A stretch of 64,000 nucleotides of DNA from a virus: positions 1 to 64,000 of the IMG/VR virus record IMGVR_UViG_3300021365_000005; one strand, 5' to 3'. The notes under the pieces are model-generated. The model was not told the DNA's origin, did no database searches, and saw nothing but the letters and a program-made list of their open reading frames with translations. Position numbers and translations under genes: made by a program. Of the stretch, positions 17,186 through 25,891 are shown piece by piece (the stretch's first letter is position 1; each line of letters starts with the position of its first letter).

Positions 17186-18184
17186 TCACAAAGCCAAAGG
17201 TCTCATGGCATCATAATTCTTACCATACTTTGATTTGGTTGGTAGGCCCATCAGGGCTTTTAGTTCGAACAATAGGGATTTGCCATCTTCAGGGGCAACG
17301 TCAAACAAAAATGAATCGTAGGTATATAGAACCAATTTGGTTTTACGATCTTTTAATAGTGCTTGAATTTTTTCCATAACTTCGATATTTTTTTCGGTCT
17401 CATAGGCTTGGATTAAATAATTAAATAATTTCTGAGGAGACATGTCCTCATAATTCTTTTTATAAAACCTTCTACCAAAGATCGGGGTCTCGATGTAGCC
17501 CCTCTCATTATAATTATCCCATAATTCAAAAATATAGGTCTTAGTCTTCTTAAAGTATTCTATGTTCTCAAACTCCTTCGGTATACCTCCATAGAGCACC
17601 CTAAACGAGATCCTTTTCGACTCTTCATATTCCTCATTGGTCAAGTTATTAGTGTCAAAGTACATTTTTCCAAGATGAGAGTGAACTGAGGGTTCTGAGA
17701 ATTCATAGTCGATAAGTCCAGCTATTAACCTTAGGTGGTAGGCATCATAGTCAAACTCAACTAAAACTCCTGAGTCATGTCTACTAATAAACCTTGCCCT
17801 AGACTTGTCGTCTTTGTTTAATGCAGCATAGTTTACCCCATTGTTGGTGTTTGAAGGTCTACCGGTAAGTGTATACAAGTTGTATTTAGAATGTTCTGTG
17901 CCTGTTGTTGTGAATATGCCGTTATCTTCAATTGCTTCAAATAGCGGAGCAATCCTATCTATATATGTTTCTTCACATATTGCCTTAGGCATACCTGCTA
18001 GCACTCTGGAGTTTATTGCTTCCTGCTCTCTGTGCTTGTTTTTTGGTATAATCATATGAACATCATTTCTATTCCAGTACTTATGACTAAAAAATTTAAA
18101 TATTGGTAGCTGAATGGTTTCCAGATCGGTGGCTTTCCCAGTGTTCAGGTAGCTACGAATTGAAATCTGCTTCAGGATATCCAT
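17186..18184 (-). CDS. Compact family A DNA-polymerase-like protein
   Basis: The C-terminal two-thirds match the Pol I palm and fingers. TLTGRPSN (106-112) is the TGR element. Motif A is FDYDAYHLR with catalytic D145. HSHLGKMYF follows. Motif B is K190xxxF194xxxY198G. NYLIQ (255-259) is the N...Q element, and motif C is YTYDSFLFDV with D290 (HDE changed to YDS). Both catalytic Asp residues survive. The first 90 residues are unlike Pol I, and no 3'-5' exonuclease is present. At 332 residues it is far smaller than Pol I. The motif B Arg equivalent to Pol I R754 is Tyr. Activity as polymerase, terminal transferase or repair enzyme is open. Confidence 0.75.
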   Translation of the reverse strand: MDILKQISIRSYLNTGKATDLETIQLPIFKFFSHKYWNRNDVHMIIPKNKHREQEAINSRVLAGMPKAICEETYIDRIAPLFEAIEDNGIFTTTGTEHSKYNLYTLTGRPSNTNNGVNYAALNKDDKSRARFISRHDSGVLVEFDYDAYHLRLIAGLIDYEFSEPSVHSHLGKMYFDTNNLTNEEYEESKRISFRVLYGGIPKEFENIEYFKKTKTYIFELWDNYNERGYIETPIFGRRFYKKNYEDMSPQKLFNYLIQAYETEKNIEVMEKIQALLKDRKTKLVLYTYDSFLFDVAPEDGKSLLFELKALMGLPTKSKYGKNYDAMRPLAL

Positions 18185-18190
18185 ATAGCC

Positions 18191-18227
18191 AATATACGAA
18201 ATAAAAGCTATAAATAAAAATATTTAT
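18191..18227 (-). promoter_or_regulatory. Dyad-type promoter of the PolA-like gene
   Basis: Inverted repeat ATAAATA/TATTTAT at 18210-18227, centred 22.5 nt upstream of TATATTGG (TATATT at 18191-18196). The ATG lies only 6 nt after TATATT, which would give a nearly leaderless transcript. Confidence 0.55.
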
Positions 18228-18769
18228 GAGGTTATTTTAGCTAGGTCATCTGCAGGAAGAACTAGCGGTAGTTCCGGAAATTTATCTTTGTGAATAGCCA
18301 TAGACCTCTGGTTGGTGTCTATAATGCCAGTTTTAACAATTGTACCACTAGAATTAGGTATATCATTTAAAGGTCCAGATATTTTCCACACTAGCTTTAT
18401 TGCTGCATACAAGTTTTTTAGAATTATGTCTTTTTTCTTGTAGATAGTATATGTTGGTTTTGAAACTTCATAAATAGTTTTTGTATATAGGTTTTTAACA
18501 AAGTACCTATTTATTCTTGAAATGGCGTAATCTTTTTCTAAAGGACTAGGTTTAAAGCTTACAGGATCGTCTAGGTGTTGGCCAAATGTAGGATGTAAGC
18601 CATTAAATTCTAATGCTTCTACGCCAAATTGAAATTCACTAAGCCTAGTAGAAGGTCTAGGATCGTCTACTCCTGAATATGGAAAACCTTTGTAATAGTG
18701 ATATAGGCCTACATACTCTTTTCTAGTATCGACCAATATAAATTCCGAGCCTTGAGTGGAGTAGATCAT
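18224..18769 (-). CDS. Unknown tail-region protein
   Basis: 181 residues, no family recognised. It is rich in Tyr and Lys, with a helical middle (KKKDIILKNLYAAIKLVWKI) and no membrane segment. The start overlaps the stop of the hub-candidate gene upstream (ATGA), implying co-translation in the tail operon. Position after the hub candidate and LysM protein suggests a baseplate or hub-associated part. The name cannot be made more specific from sequence. Confidence 0.55.
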   Translation of the reverse strand: MIYSTQGSEFILVDTRKEYVGLYHYYKGFPYSGVDDPRPSTRLSEFQFGVEALEFNGLHPTFGQHLDDPVSFKPSPLEKDYAISRINRYFVKNLYTKTIYEVSKPTYTIYKKKDIILKNLYAAIKLVWKISGPLNDIPNSSGTIVKTGIIDTNQRSMAIHKDKFPELPLVLPADDLAKITS

Positions 18770-20955
18770 GCTTTCTGTCCTACAGGTACCCCACTCCAGC
18801 TAGTAGCTTTTGCTATAGGTTTTGGTTTTTTTCTTTCGACCTTTTCAGCAGGAGGAAGCGGCTTTATTCTCAAAACAGTAGATAGTGAAGTGTCCCAGGA
18901 ATCCCCACTTATGCTATGATCAATTCCAGTTACCATAAAGGTAGAACCATCATATCTTGCAGGAATTGGGTCTATAGTTAAAGAATGTCCCCACTTAAAG
19001 CCTCCAATACCATCCATTTTAAATGATAAGTTTATTGGAAGAATTGGAGGGGAATTTTGTACTACATCCTTATACGGGCTAAATGCCTGTAAAGCTTTGA
19101 CTGAAGCTTTCATAGTGTCTATAGTGTCAGGATCTACACCTTTGACCAAATCTAACCAAGCATCTGTGTATTGCTCTTTAAGGTGTTCTAATTCAACATC
19201 AGGGTCATCTATTTTTGGGGTTCCATGTGTGGTTCCATCTTCGTCAGTTTCACAATGGTTTTGGACTTCGGGAACCATTTCTCCCCATCCTGGGGTTCTG
19301 TCTTTTAGGCCTGCCCCAAATAAGCTAAACTCATCATTATTGGGTTCTGCCGATCCTCCATCTTTTTCTGGAACTTTTGAATTTGAACCATACATTATTT
19401 GGGCTTTAATATCATTAGAGACTTTGGTGTCAATTGTTACGTCTTTCATTATGCTGTGATTTCCATAAACACTAAGAGCATATGGGGTAACAGACTTTCC
19501 TAGAGATTTGGCATCAACAACAGTCATTAAAGCAGGGTTGTCTGGAAGTGGCGTTATAATTAGTTGCCAAGGATTTCCACAAGCTTGATTTATTCCATCT
19601 AAAACTTTATTTACTAATTCCTCAATGGTTTCAGATTCTAGAGCCATTCGTTGAAGAAATCTAACGTTAATGCATATATGAGCCAACCACCCTAGGTTTT
19701 TGTATGCATCTCCAGTTCTCGATACTTTAAAAGGCTTCATTTGGTTAAGACCTAGCATTTGCTCAAAGTCTAAAACATCGCCTGCGGCATTAGCCGATTT
19801 TTTTTCATGGACTAAGTCCCAAAAGTTTTGACCAGGTAGCATGCAAACAGTAGGATCTGCTGAAGTCATTTTATCCGGGTTTGCAAGAGTTGTCATGCGG
19901 GAGTCGAACCTATACGCAGACTTGACAGCTGTATTTCGATAGCTTGCTGGTGCCTGGTCAGCTGTTGTCCCTCCATTATTAGAGGTTTTAGCACCAGGGG
20001 CCTTTGGCAACAAAGCATCGTTTAGAAGCTCTTCTTCGAACCAAGCATAAGTTACAAATTTTTGGGCAGTCATTATTGACCCTCCACCTATAAATGATTT
20101 GAAGGATTCCCAGGTACTATTATCTGCTTTTTCTGCGTCGGACTGTTGTTTGTCCATTTTCATTGCAAAGCCCCAAGGCTTGCCGTATTTCGATCTGGAC
20201 TTTCCCATAGGGATTACACTATCAGATGCCAAAAGCTGATTTAGTTTTCTAGATAAGTCAGACTCTTTTGCACAATTAGACCCATCTTCCTGTTCTTCAG
20301 TTTTACAACAAACAGCGTCTTTGCCGACTTTGGTGGATTCATGAGACATCATCATTTCTGCAGGAGATGAAAATGTTGTGGTACATGAATAAGTTCCGTT
20401 GGAGTCTTGAGTCCATGAAAAATTTGACACCACACCTTTTTCTGCGCCATAACAACCTTCGTTTATATCAGAAAGTTTAGCAGCTTTGGTTAAGAATTCA
20501 TCAAACGTTAATGCATGGTCTGCAGCAGTCATAATATCTACCATCCTTCCACCAGATGGCTTTACCGTCCATCCATATTCAAGAACCACGGTTTTACCAA
20601 GAGACATAAAAAGTTTTTCAAGTTCTTCGAGATGCTTTAAGCTATAACATTTATAACTAACCTCAATTTTTTTAAGAGTTTTTAAAGTCCCTGTGTGCTT
20701 TATATCTGCAGAAACAAGTCCTGGCATTGGCGTTAACCTGGTGGTTGTGTCATATAAATCGTCTGTAGTGTTATTACTTTCTAGAGATTGAAAATCACTT
20801 AGTTTTCCATTTTGAAGTACGTTTGAAGTGAATCTTAGCCAAACCATTCTAGATGTTGTCCAAGCAAGGTTACTCCCTGGAGATTTGGCTGCAGCTATTC
20901 TATTGGTAAGAGATGTTTTCAGAGCTCCTGAAACCTCTATCATTTTCATAGCCAT
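18766..20955 (-). CDS. Large tail protein, baseplate hub candidate
   Basis: 729 residues. The N-terminal part has repeated beta-rich segments and TVVLEYGWTV near residue 127, a phrase I associate with hub proteins of T4-like marine phages. The C-terminal part has MVTGIDHSISGDSWDTSL, typical of hub domains in which beta-barrels dock on the spike. The order tape measure, [21254 protein], LysM protein, then this gene mirrors simple contractile tails, where LysM (gpX) precedes the hub (gpD, gp27-like). I call it a hub by synteny and weak motifs. AGGA precedes the start; two later ATGs are possible. Confidence 0.6.
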   Translation of the reverse strand: MAMKMIEVSGALKTSLTNRIAAAKSPGSNLAWTTSRMVWLRFTSNVLQNGKLSDFQSLESNNTTDDLYDTTTRLTPMPGLVSADIKHTGTLKTLKKIEVSYKCYSLKHLEELEKLFMSLGKTVVLEYGWTVKPSGGRMVDIMTAADHALTFDEFLTKAAKLSDINEGCYGAEKGVVSNFSWTQDSNGTYSCTTTFSSPAEMMMSHESTKVGKDAVCCKTEEQEDGSNCAKESDLSRKLNQLLASDSVIPMGKSRSKYGKPWGFAMKMDKQQSDAEKADNSTWESFKSFIGGGSIMTAQKFVTYAWFEEELLNDALLPKAPGAKTSNNGGTTADQAPASYRNTAVKSAYRFDSRMTTLANPDKMTSADPTVCMLPGQNFWDLVHEKKSANAAGDVLDFEQMLGLNQMKPFKVSRTGDAYKNLGWLAHICINVRFLQRMALESETIEELVNKVLDGINQACGNPWQLIITPLPDNPALMTVVDAKSLGKSVTPYALSVYGNHSIMKDVTIDTKVSNDIKAQIMYGSNSKVPEKDGGSAEPNNDEFSLFGAGLKDRTPGWGEMVPEVQNHCETDEDGTTHGTPKIDDPDVELEHLKEQYTDAWLDLVKGVDPDTIDTMKASVKALQAFSPYKDVVQNSPPILPINLSFKMDGIGGFKWGHSLTIDPIPARYDGSTFMVTGIDHSISGDSWDTSLSTVLRIKPLPPAEKVERKKPKPIAKATSWSGVPVGQKA

Positions 20956-21257
20956 TATCGTTCTTCCTGGAGTTTTCTGTAAGAGGCTTGTATTTTTGTT
21001 ATTTCTGTAGGTATTCTAAGTTGGATTCCCGGAGGAACTATCATACCATGCTTACCAAGGCCATTTGCTACTGCTATGATCCACCATAGGGTTTGGTCTT
21101 CATAATACTTACTGGAAAGAAGATCTAGCCTGTCTCCAGAATTACTTATTAAGTAAATATCACTTATGCTTCTTGGGATCACCGGGTAGATATTACTTTT
21201 AAATTGTCTGGGTTTACCCTCGTAGCGAATTTCTGGGTTGGATGCGTATCTACTCAT
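20955..21257 (-). CDS. LysM-like baseplate protein
   Basis: 100 residues. The core from DRLDLLSSKYYEDQTLWW through IIAVANGLG to PPGIQLRIPT fits a LysM fold: a start helix, the W-x-I-A-x-x-N segment, and the PxG..L.IP strand. T4 gp53 and P2 gpX carry such domains and join the baseplate to the tube or peptidoglycan. Its start overlaps the stop of the 21254 gene and its stop overlaps the hub candidate start, so three tail genes are coupled. Confidence 0.75.
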   Translation of the reverse strand: MSRYASNPEIRYEGKPRQFKSNIYPVIPRSISDIYLISNSGDRLDLLSSKYYEDQTLWWIIAVANGLGKHGMIVPPGIQLRIPTEITKIQASYRKLQEER

Positions 21258-22930
21258 TTTACACTCTCGTCAAATGCGGTTTTCCAATACCTGGTGCCTT
21301 TTGTAAAGAACCCACCGTCGGCGTTTGTTAATAGTTTATAGCCTAGATTTAATTTTATTACCATGGGCAATTCAGCTTTAGCGGTTTCTGTTCCAGCGGT
21401 CCCTAGGTTTATGTCCCAAGGAACATCTTCATCTACAGTAAAAGTTATTTTATCTATAATTACATTTTGATTTTTATAGAGATCTCCTAGTGTGAGTTGA
21501 CAAAATGCGGCTTTTGCAAGACCACTGGTTGTTATTGATGGAGATGCCATTTGATAGAGGCTATTTAACCGAATATAATTTTGTTTTGCTTCTACTGCTG
21601 TGAATGAAACTATCATTAGATCATGAGAAACGTCTCTGGCTACACTATCAAACCTTTGCTGGGCCATTGTTCTTCCTGCATACTTAACTTCTGACCAACT
21701 GAATGAAGTGTTGTCAGTAATAGAGCCTAAGCCATAAGACCTGAATTTAATTTCCTCTGAACCTCTCGTGAGCTTTAAAGTAACGTAATCAGATCCTTTG
21801 CCGGCAACTTCGCCATATTGATCTGCCTCTCCTCCCGTAGATTTTCCATAGTCTATAAGACCAATTCTTGAATATGAGTTATCCGTAGCTTCATATTCAG
21901 TTCCATCTCTAAATGACCGAATAGCATTTGAAGAGTCGTTGGTTTTTCCCTTTCTAGTTATGCCCCCATAATCTAAAGCCCCATACTTTATAATAGCATC
22001 GTCACCACTTTTAGCTGGAATGTTAATTGGGTTAAAATCATCACCTAGTTTTTCAATACCTGGGCCTATACTTCCTACATAGTTTCCACCTTCTTTATAT
22101 TTGCCTTCATATGAATCATCTCCGGTTTCTCCGATAGGCAGGTTTGTCCCTGTTGGAGGTTGATACATGACAATAACTTCACCATCAATTCTCGGGGGTT
22201 TGGAGGTTCTGTGGTTGGTAAAGCCTATTCCAAATACAGAGTTAGGTCCTCCTAATCCAGACATAGCATTTATTTTTTTACTACGATTAATATACCAATT
22301 GGTATTTTTTATTTTGTCAGCTACTTTTTGAATAAATGTCTTGTCTGAACTTACTTCTTCAGTTTCAGACGGTGCTATGACTAGCTCTTTAAAATGTCCG
22401 ACATTTAGTTGACTTGCTATGCTAACTAGTCTATTTTGTCCGAGAAGGGCTTTGGCTTTAATTCTTTTTTCATAATTAATAGCTTCAAGATTAAGGGGCC
22501 CTAGACCATGACGATCAATATGAATCCCAAGCGCTCCTGCTGGAATCTGGGCTGCTGTAGCTAATGGATTGTATATTCTTCCTGCATTAATGGGCCCAGG
22601 AGCTAGGAATTCTCCTTTTGGATTCGACAATTGCAAGCCTGCTTGCTTTGCAATAAATAGAAGACCTTTTGGAGAGCCCATAAACTTAGCTATTCTGCCT
22701 GTGTCTATTACAGGAGCAGTTAAAAAGTTTATTTTATTTGAAGGGTTGTCTTGCCCTTTTTGGATTCCCCTTTGCATAAATGGCTGAGCCATCCATAATG
22801 GGGTTCTAATATTTTTATTTTCAGCTTCTGCTCGTATACTTTTAAATTCAGCTGCGCCAATATGAGTGTGGTAGTGGTCTGCCATTTTATTGGCAAAAGC
22901 GTCATTGGTTAAGTTTTCTAAAAATCCCAT
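21254..22930 (-). CDS. Tail/baseplate structural protein, unknown type
   Basis: 558 residues from the ATG at 22930 (MGFLENLTND); the frame also opens at a TTG at 22957, but that start would overlap the tape measure gene and lacks support. The middle is Gly/Ser-rich (VFGIGFTNHRTS to YGALDYGG), and the C-terminal third is more regular beta sequence (DDYVTLKL, VIDKITFTVD). It sits between the tape measure and LysM genes, where contractile phages often encode a distal tail or hub-linking protein. No signal peptide, no enzyme motif. Confidence 0.6.
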   Translation of the reverse strand: MGFLENLTNDAFANKMADHYHTHIGAAEFKSIRAEAENKNIRTPLWMAQPFMQRGIQKGQDNPSNKINFLTAPVIDTGRIAKFMGSPKGLLFIAKQAGLQLSNPKGEFLAPGPINAGRIYNPLATAAQIPAGALGIHIDRHGLGPLNLEAINYEKRIKAKALLGQNRLVSIASQLNVGHFKELVIAPSETEEVSSDKTFIQKVADKIKNTNWYINRSKKINAMSGLGGPNSVFGIGFTNHRTSKPPRIDGEVIVMYQPPTGTNLPIGETGDDSYEGKYKEGGNYVGSIGPGIEKLGDDFNPINIPAKSGDDAIIKYGALDYGGITRKGKTNDSSNAIRSFRDGTEYEATDNSYSRIGLIDYGKSTGGEADQYGEVAGKGSDYVTLKLTRGSEEIKFRSYGLGSITDNTSFSWSEVKYAGRTMAQQRFDSVARDVSHDLMIVSFTAVEAKQNYIRLNSLYQMASPSITTSGLAKAAFCQLTLGDLYKNQNVIIDKITFTVDEDVPWDINLGTAGTETAKAELPMVIKLNLGYKLLTNADGGFFTKGTRYWKTAFDESVK

Positions 22931-22931
22931 A

Positions 22932-25322
22932 TCAAGTTCCCATTGGTCCACGAGCAAGAGCTATTACATCTCCAACTTTTTTACCGTCCATATTAACAAC
23001 CCCTGGCTGGCTCATCAAATCTATTAGTATATCAAGCTTTTCTGCTATAACATTGCTACTATCGTCTTTGTCGCCCCCACCTGACATTCCACCTACTATA
23101 GCACCAACTCCCATTGCCAATCCACCTAGTAATAATAGTGTTGGTAGCATAGGGGTAAGCATTACTAAACTTGCCCCAAGAGACATAATTCCTAATCCCA
23201 GGATTCCAAAGGCTAGACCTAATGCTCCTATGCCTGATGCAAGTGGAGTTAGAATAGCCATACCTGCAGCAAGTCCTGTTATAATTTCAACTCCACCTAC
23301 TAGTCCGAATAATCCCACCCCAACTGCTGCTATGCCAAAACCTGCTCCAAGAAGTATTAAGCCATAGCCGATAAGCGGCATAATTGGTATTGCTGGTGCA
23401 AAGGTTAAGAGCCCCATCGATAGTTCGGGTAGCATTGGTATAAGTAACAAGAAGTTTGGTATTGCTTGACTTACAATGTTAAGAGCAATTGCCAACACTA
23501 GCATCGCTCCAGCAACTATCAACATTGCTGCAGCACCTGCAATGATTGCTAGAGCTCCTACTCCTGACATCATGATCGCTCCAAGTAGAGCTACCGCTCC
23601 AACTAGAGCCAACATCGAAACAACTGCCATACCTACTGCCTCCCAACTTACACCCATGAATTCCTGTACTGCTTTAGCAAATACAAATACAGCTGCTGCT
23701 ACTATTACCATTGCTGCAGCACCTTGAATTACCTTTTTCATGTCTATCTTAGCCATGCCTTTCATCATACCTCCACCAGGGGCCTCTTCTCCGCTATCAC
23801 CTAGCTTATCCATTATTTTGTCTTTACCTTTGTCAAGTAGATCCCCACCCTTTTCTTCGACCATGTCTTTTGCTTTATCTTTTAGATTATCTACTGGAGT
23901 TTCTGCCTCTCCGCCGCCGCCAAATAATTTTTTCCAACCTAGGTGAGCTTTTTCTTTAAGCCAATGAGCGACATCCTTTCCATATTGTATACCTTTTTGA
24001 ATGCGTTCTTTTATTCTCATCTTATCCGAGTTTATCAACATATTACTCGTTGCTGATAATAGGCCCATATTATTTTTAATAGTTTTCCCAGTACCCATTA
24101 TAAATCCTAGGGATTTTTCTAAAGTGCTTGCTTCGACAAGTCCCATTTCGATTTGCTTTTCCTTATTTCCAATCATGGATTGCATCGTTGCAAGATCAAC
24201 TCCAGCAGCATCAGCAAGGGCTTTTCTTTGGATAACCGACATTTTTTCAAATTCTGCTATACCACCTACTTGTTGGAGAATAGCTTTAGTTGCTCCTACA
24301 GTATCTCCTGCCATAGCTAGTTGTCTGGCTCTATCAAATGATATTTGGCGACCTAGTAGCACAGAAACCTGCATTTCTTTTTCTATAGATGTTTCTATAT
24401 CCAAAATGCTAGTCATCATCTGATCTATAGCAGCCATATTTGTGCCGAGCTTGGCTGCTTGTACTGCAGTTTCTGCCATCGATAAAGCACTCTTACCACC
24501 AAACTTTGCCATAAATTCTGAGCTTTGAGCCATGTCCTCCATGACCGCTCCTGGAGCAACATTATTAGCTTTGGCTAGGTTGGCTACACTTAGCATCTGG
24601 TGTTTAACCATTTTGTCAGATTCATTAGACATTAATTTAATCTGTTTAAATAGCTTGGCTCCAGATGCTTCTGATACTCCATAAGTTTTGCTCAACTTTG
24701 CAACAGCGACAATTGCTGTTGAAGTTACACTATCGAGGTCGCCCATTTCAGTAGCTAGGGCTCCTGCAGCTTTTGCAGACTTTTCAAAGCCAATACCGAG
24801 TAGCATTCCACTACCAGCTGATTTGGCCAAAGTTCCTGCCATTGCTAGACCCTGGGTGTATGATAGCCCCATTGAGTGCTGGGCATCCATTAAAGTGCCC
24901 GATATCTCCATTGCTTTATCAGCTGCAGCCACCAAAAATAATCCTTTGGCTATTTTAGGGTCAGTGGCTAAATCATAAAATTGTTTAAATTTCTTTTTAA
25001 AGTAATTTATTTTATCATTAATTGCTGCCTGTTGTTCTATTTCTTTCCTTTTTAACTTTAAAGCTTTTTCTGCCATTTTAACAGATTTGTCATTTTCGAG
25101 GGCTTCGCTTTCAAGAAGGGTCTTCATTTCTTTTTCAAGACTTCTAGTCTTTTCCCTTACAGCAAGTAGTGCTTTGGTAGAACTATAGCTCTCCCCCATA
25201 GCTTTGGCCAGATCTCGGACCGTTCCAATTCTTTCTTTTTCAGCATCATTAAGAGCATTAGTTGTCCTGAGATGCTTGTCTAGAGCTGCTTGAGCTTCTT
25301 TATGGGAGGGGTTCTTAGCCAT
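22932..25322 (-). CDS. Tail tape measure protein
   Basis: 796 residues, setting tail length and filling the tube. The first 110 residues are charged coiled coil (LEKEMKTLLESEALEND). Residues about 130-430 form an alpha-helical Ala/Gly-rich region, and residues about 525-760 hold several long hydrophobic segments (VIQGAAAMVIVAAAVFVFA and others), as in tape measure proteins that insert in the host membrane. Position after tube and tail chaperone genes is diagnostic. It would take the role of T4 gp29. A basic, Gly-rich patch lies near residue 460. Confidence 0.88.
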   Translation of the reverse strand: MAKNPSHKEAQAALDKHLRTTNALNDAEKERIGTVRDLAKAMGESYSSTKALLAVREKTRSLEKEMKTLLESEALENDKSVKMAEKALKLKRKEIEQQAAINDKINYFKKKFKQFYDLATDPKIAKGLFLVAAADKAMEISGTLMDAQHSMGLSYTQGLAMAGTLAKSAGSGMLLGIGFEKSAKAAGALATEMGDLDSVTSTAIVAVAKLSKTYGVSEASGAKLFKQIKLMSNESDKMVKHQMLSVANLAKANNVAPGAVMEDMAQSSEFMAKFGGKSALSMAETAVQAAKLGTNMAAIDQMMTSILDIETSIEKEMQVSVLLGRQISFDRARQLAMAGDTVGATKAILQQVGGIAEFEKMSVIQRKALADAAGVDLATMQSMIGNKEKQIEMGLVEASTLEKSLGFIMGTGKTIKNNMGLLSATSNMLINSDKMRIKERIQKGIQYGKDVAHWLKEKAHLGWKKLFGGGGEAETPVDNLKDKAKDMVEEKGGDLLDKGKDKIMDKLGDSGEEAPGGGMMKGMAKIDMKKVIQGAAAMVIVAAAVFVFAKAVQEFMGVSWEAVGMAVVSMLALVGAVALLGAIMMSGVGALAIIAGAAAMLIVAGAMLVLAIALNIVSQAIPNFLLLIPMLPELSMGLLTFAPAIPIMPLIGYGLILLGAGFGIAAVGVGLFGLVGGVEIITGLAAGMAILTPLASGIGALGLAFGILGLGIMSLGASLVMLTPMLPTLLLLGGLAMGVGAIVGGMSGGGDKDDSSNVIAEKLDILIDLMSQPGVVNMDGKKVGDVIALARGPMGT

Positions 25323-25328
25323 CTAACC

Positions 25329-25610
25329 TTAGCTATATTTTTTATTTAGTCTTGCAGCTGCTTTATACGATTTTTTAATATCAGCTTCTTGTTTTCTAAT
25401 TCGATTGACTAATTTTTTTGCTTCGGGAGATTCTGAAGCTAGCGCATCCATTCCGTCAATATACATTTGGGAATTTGTATTTAGAAGGACTCCTTTTATG
25501 TGATCCATAATACTATCAAATATCCCTTCTTGTAATTTATTGGGATGTTTTGCCATTTGGGCCAGAATTACAGGCCTTAATGCTTTTCTAAGTTTTTTCT
25601 CATTATCCAT
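25329..25610 (-). CDS. Small helical protein upstream of tape measure
   Basis: 93 residues, Lys-rich and predicted helical, ending AARLNKKYS; no family recognised. Start supported by AGGAG five nt upstream. It sits between the frameshifted chaperone extension and the tape measure, where tail assembly factors are common, so a chaperone role for the tape measure is plausible. No Cys, no membrane segment. Confidence 0.6.
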   Translation of the reverse strand: MDNEKKLRKALRPVILAQMAKHPNKLQEGIFDSIMDHIKGVLLNTNSQMYIDGMDALASESPEAKKLVNRIRKQEADIKKSYKAAARLNKKYS

Positions 25611-25637
25611 GGCTACTCCTATGTAGATCTATTCAAG

Positions 25638-25647
25638 TATAAATATC
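25638..25647 (-). promoter_or_regulatory. GATATTTATA box before the tape measure unit
   Basis: Coding strand GATATTTATA two bases after the stop of the frameshift frame (25649) and 28 nt before the 25610 ATG. Confidence 0.5.
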
Positions 25648-25648
25648 A

Positions 25649-25891
25649 CTAATTTGGAGTTTTGGTTGAATTAGGGTATCTTGGAGGAGGAGTTCTAGAC
25701 TTGTTTCCTTTGCTTGCTTTTTCCTGAGCTTCTTTCTCTTTCTTAAGCTGGTCAGATAGGGTCTTATAATAGAAAGTTCTTAGGTATACTGGAAGGGTGT
25801 AGACATCAGTGTGCGTAAATGCACCTTGAGAATGGTATGCTATCTCAAAGATTTGTTTGTGTAGAATGGGCTTGTAATCAAGCCCTAGGCC
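25649..25891 (-). CDS. Frameshift-accessed C-terminal extension of the tail chaperone
   Basis: An 80-codon frame (GLGLDYKPILHK to KTPN) directly beyond the T7 run of the gene upstream. The frame is open only back to a TGA at 25907-25909 and contains no ATG, GTG or TTG, so it cannot be started conventionally. The sequence is protein-like: IFEIAYHSQGAFTHTDVY, then LPVYLRTFYYKTL, then a charged Lys/Glu tail. Similar C-terminal phrases occur in tail chaperone ORFs of other myophages as I recall them. A +1 or -2 slip at 25892-25898 joins it to the 25878-26750 frame. Confidence 0.75.
   Translation of the reverse strand, partial: GLGLDYKPILHKQIFEIAYHSQGAFTHTDVYTLPVYLRTFYYKTLSDQLKKEKEAQEKASKGNKSRTPPPRYPNSTKTPN

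Noticed and set aside
22931-22957. TTG start for the 21254 gene
   Set aside because: It would overlap the tape measure gene, while ATG 22930 lies just past that stop.
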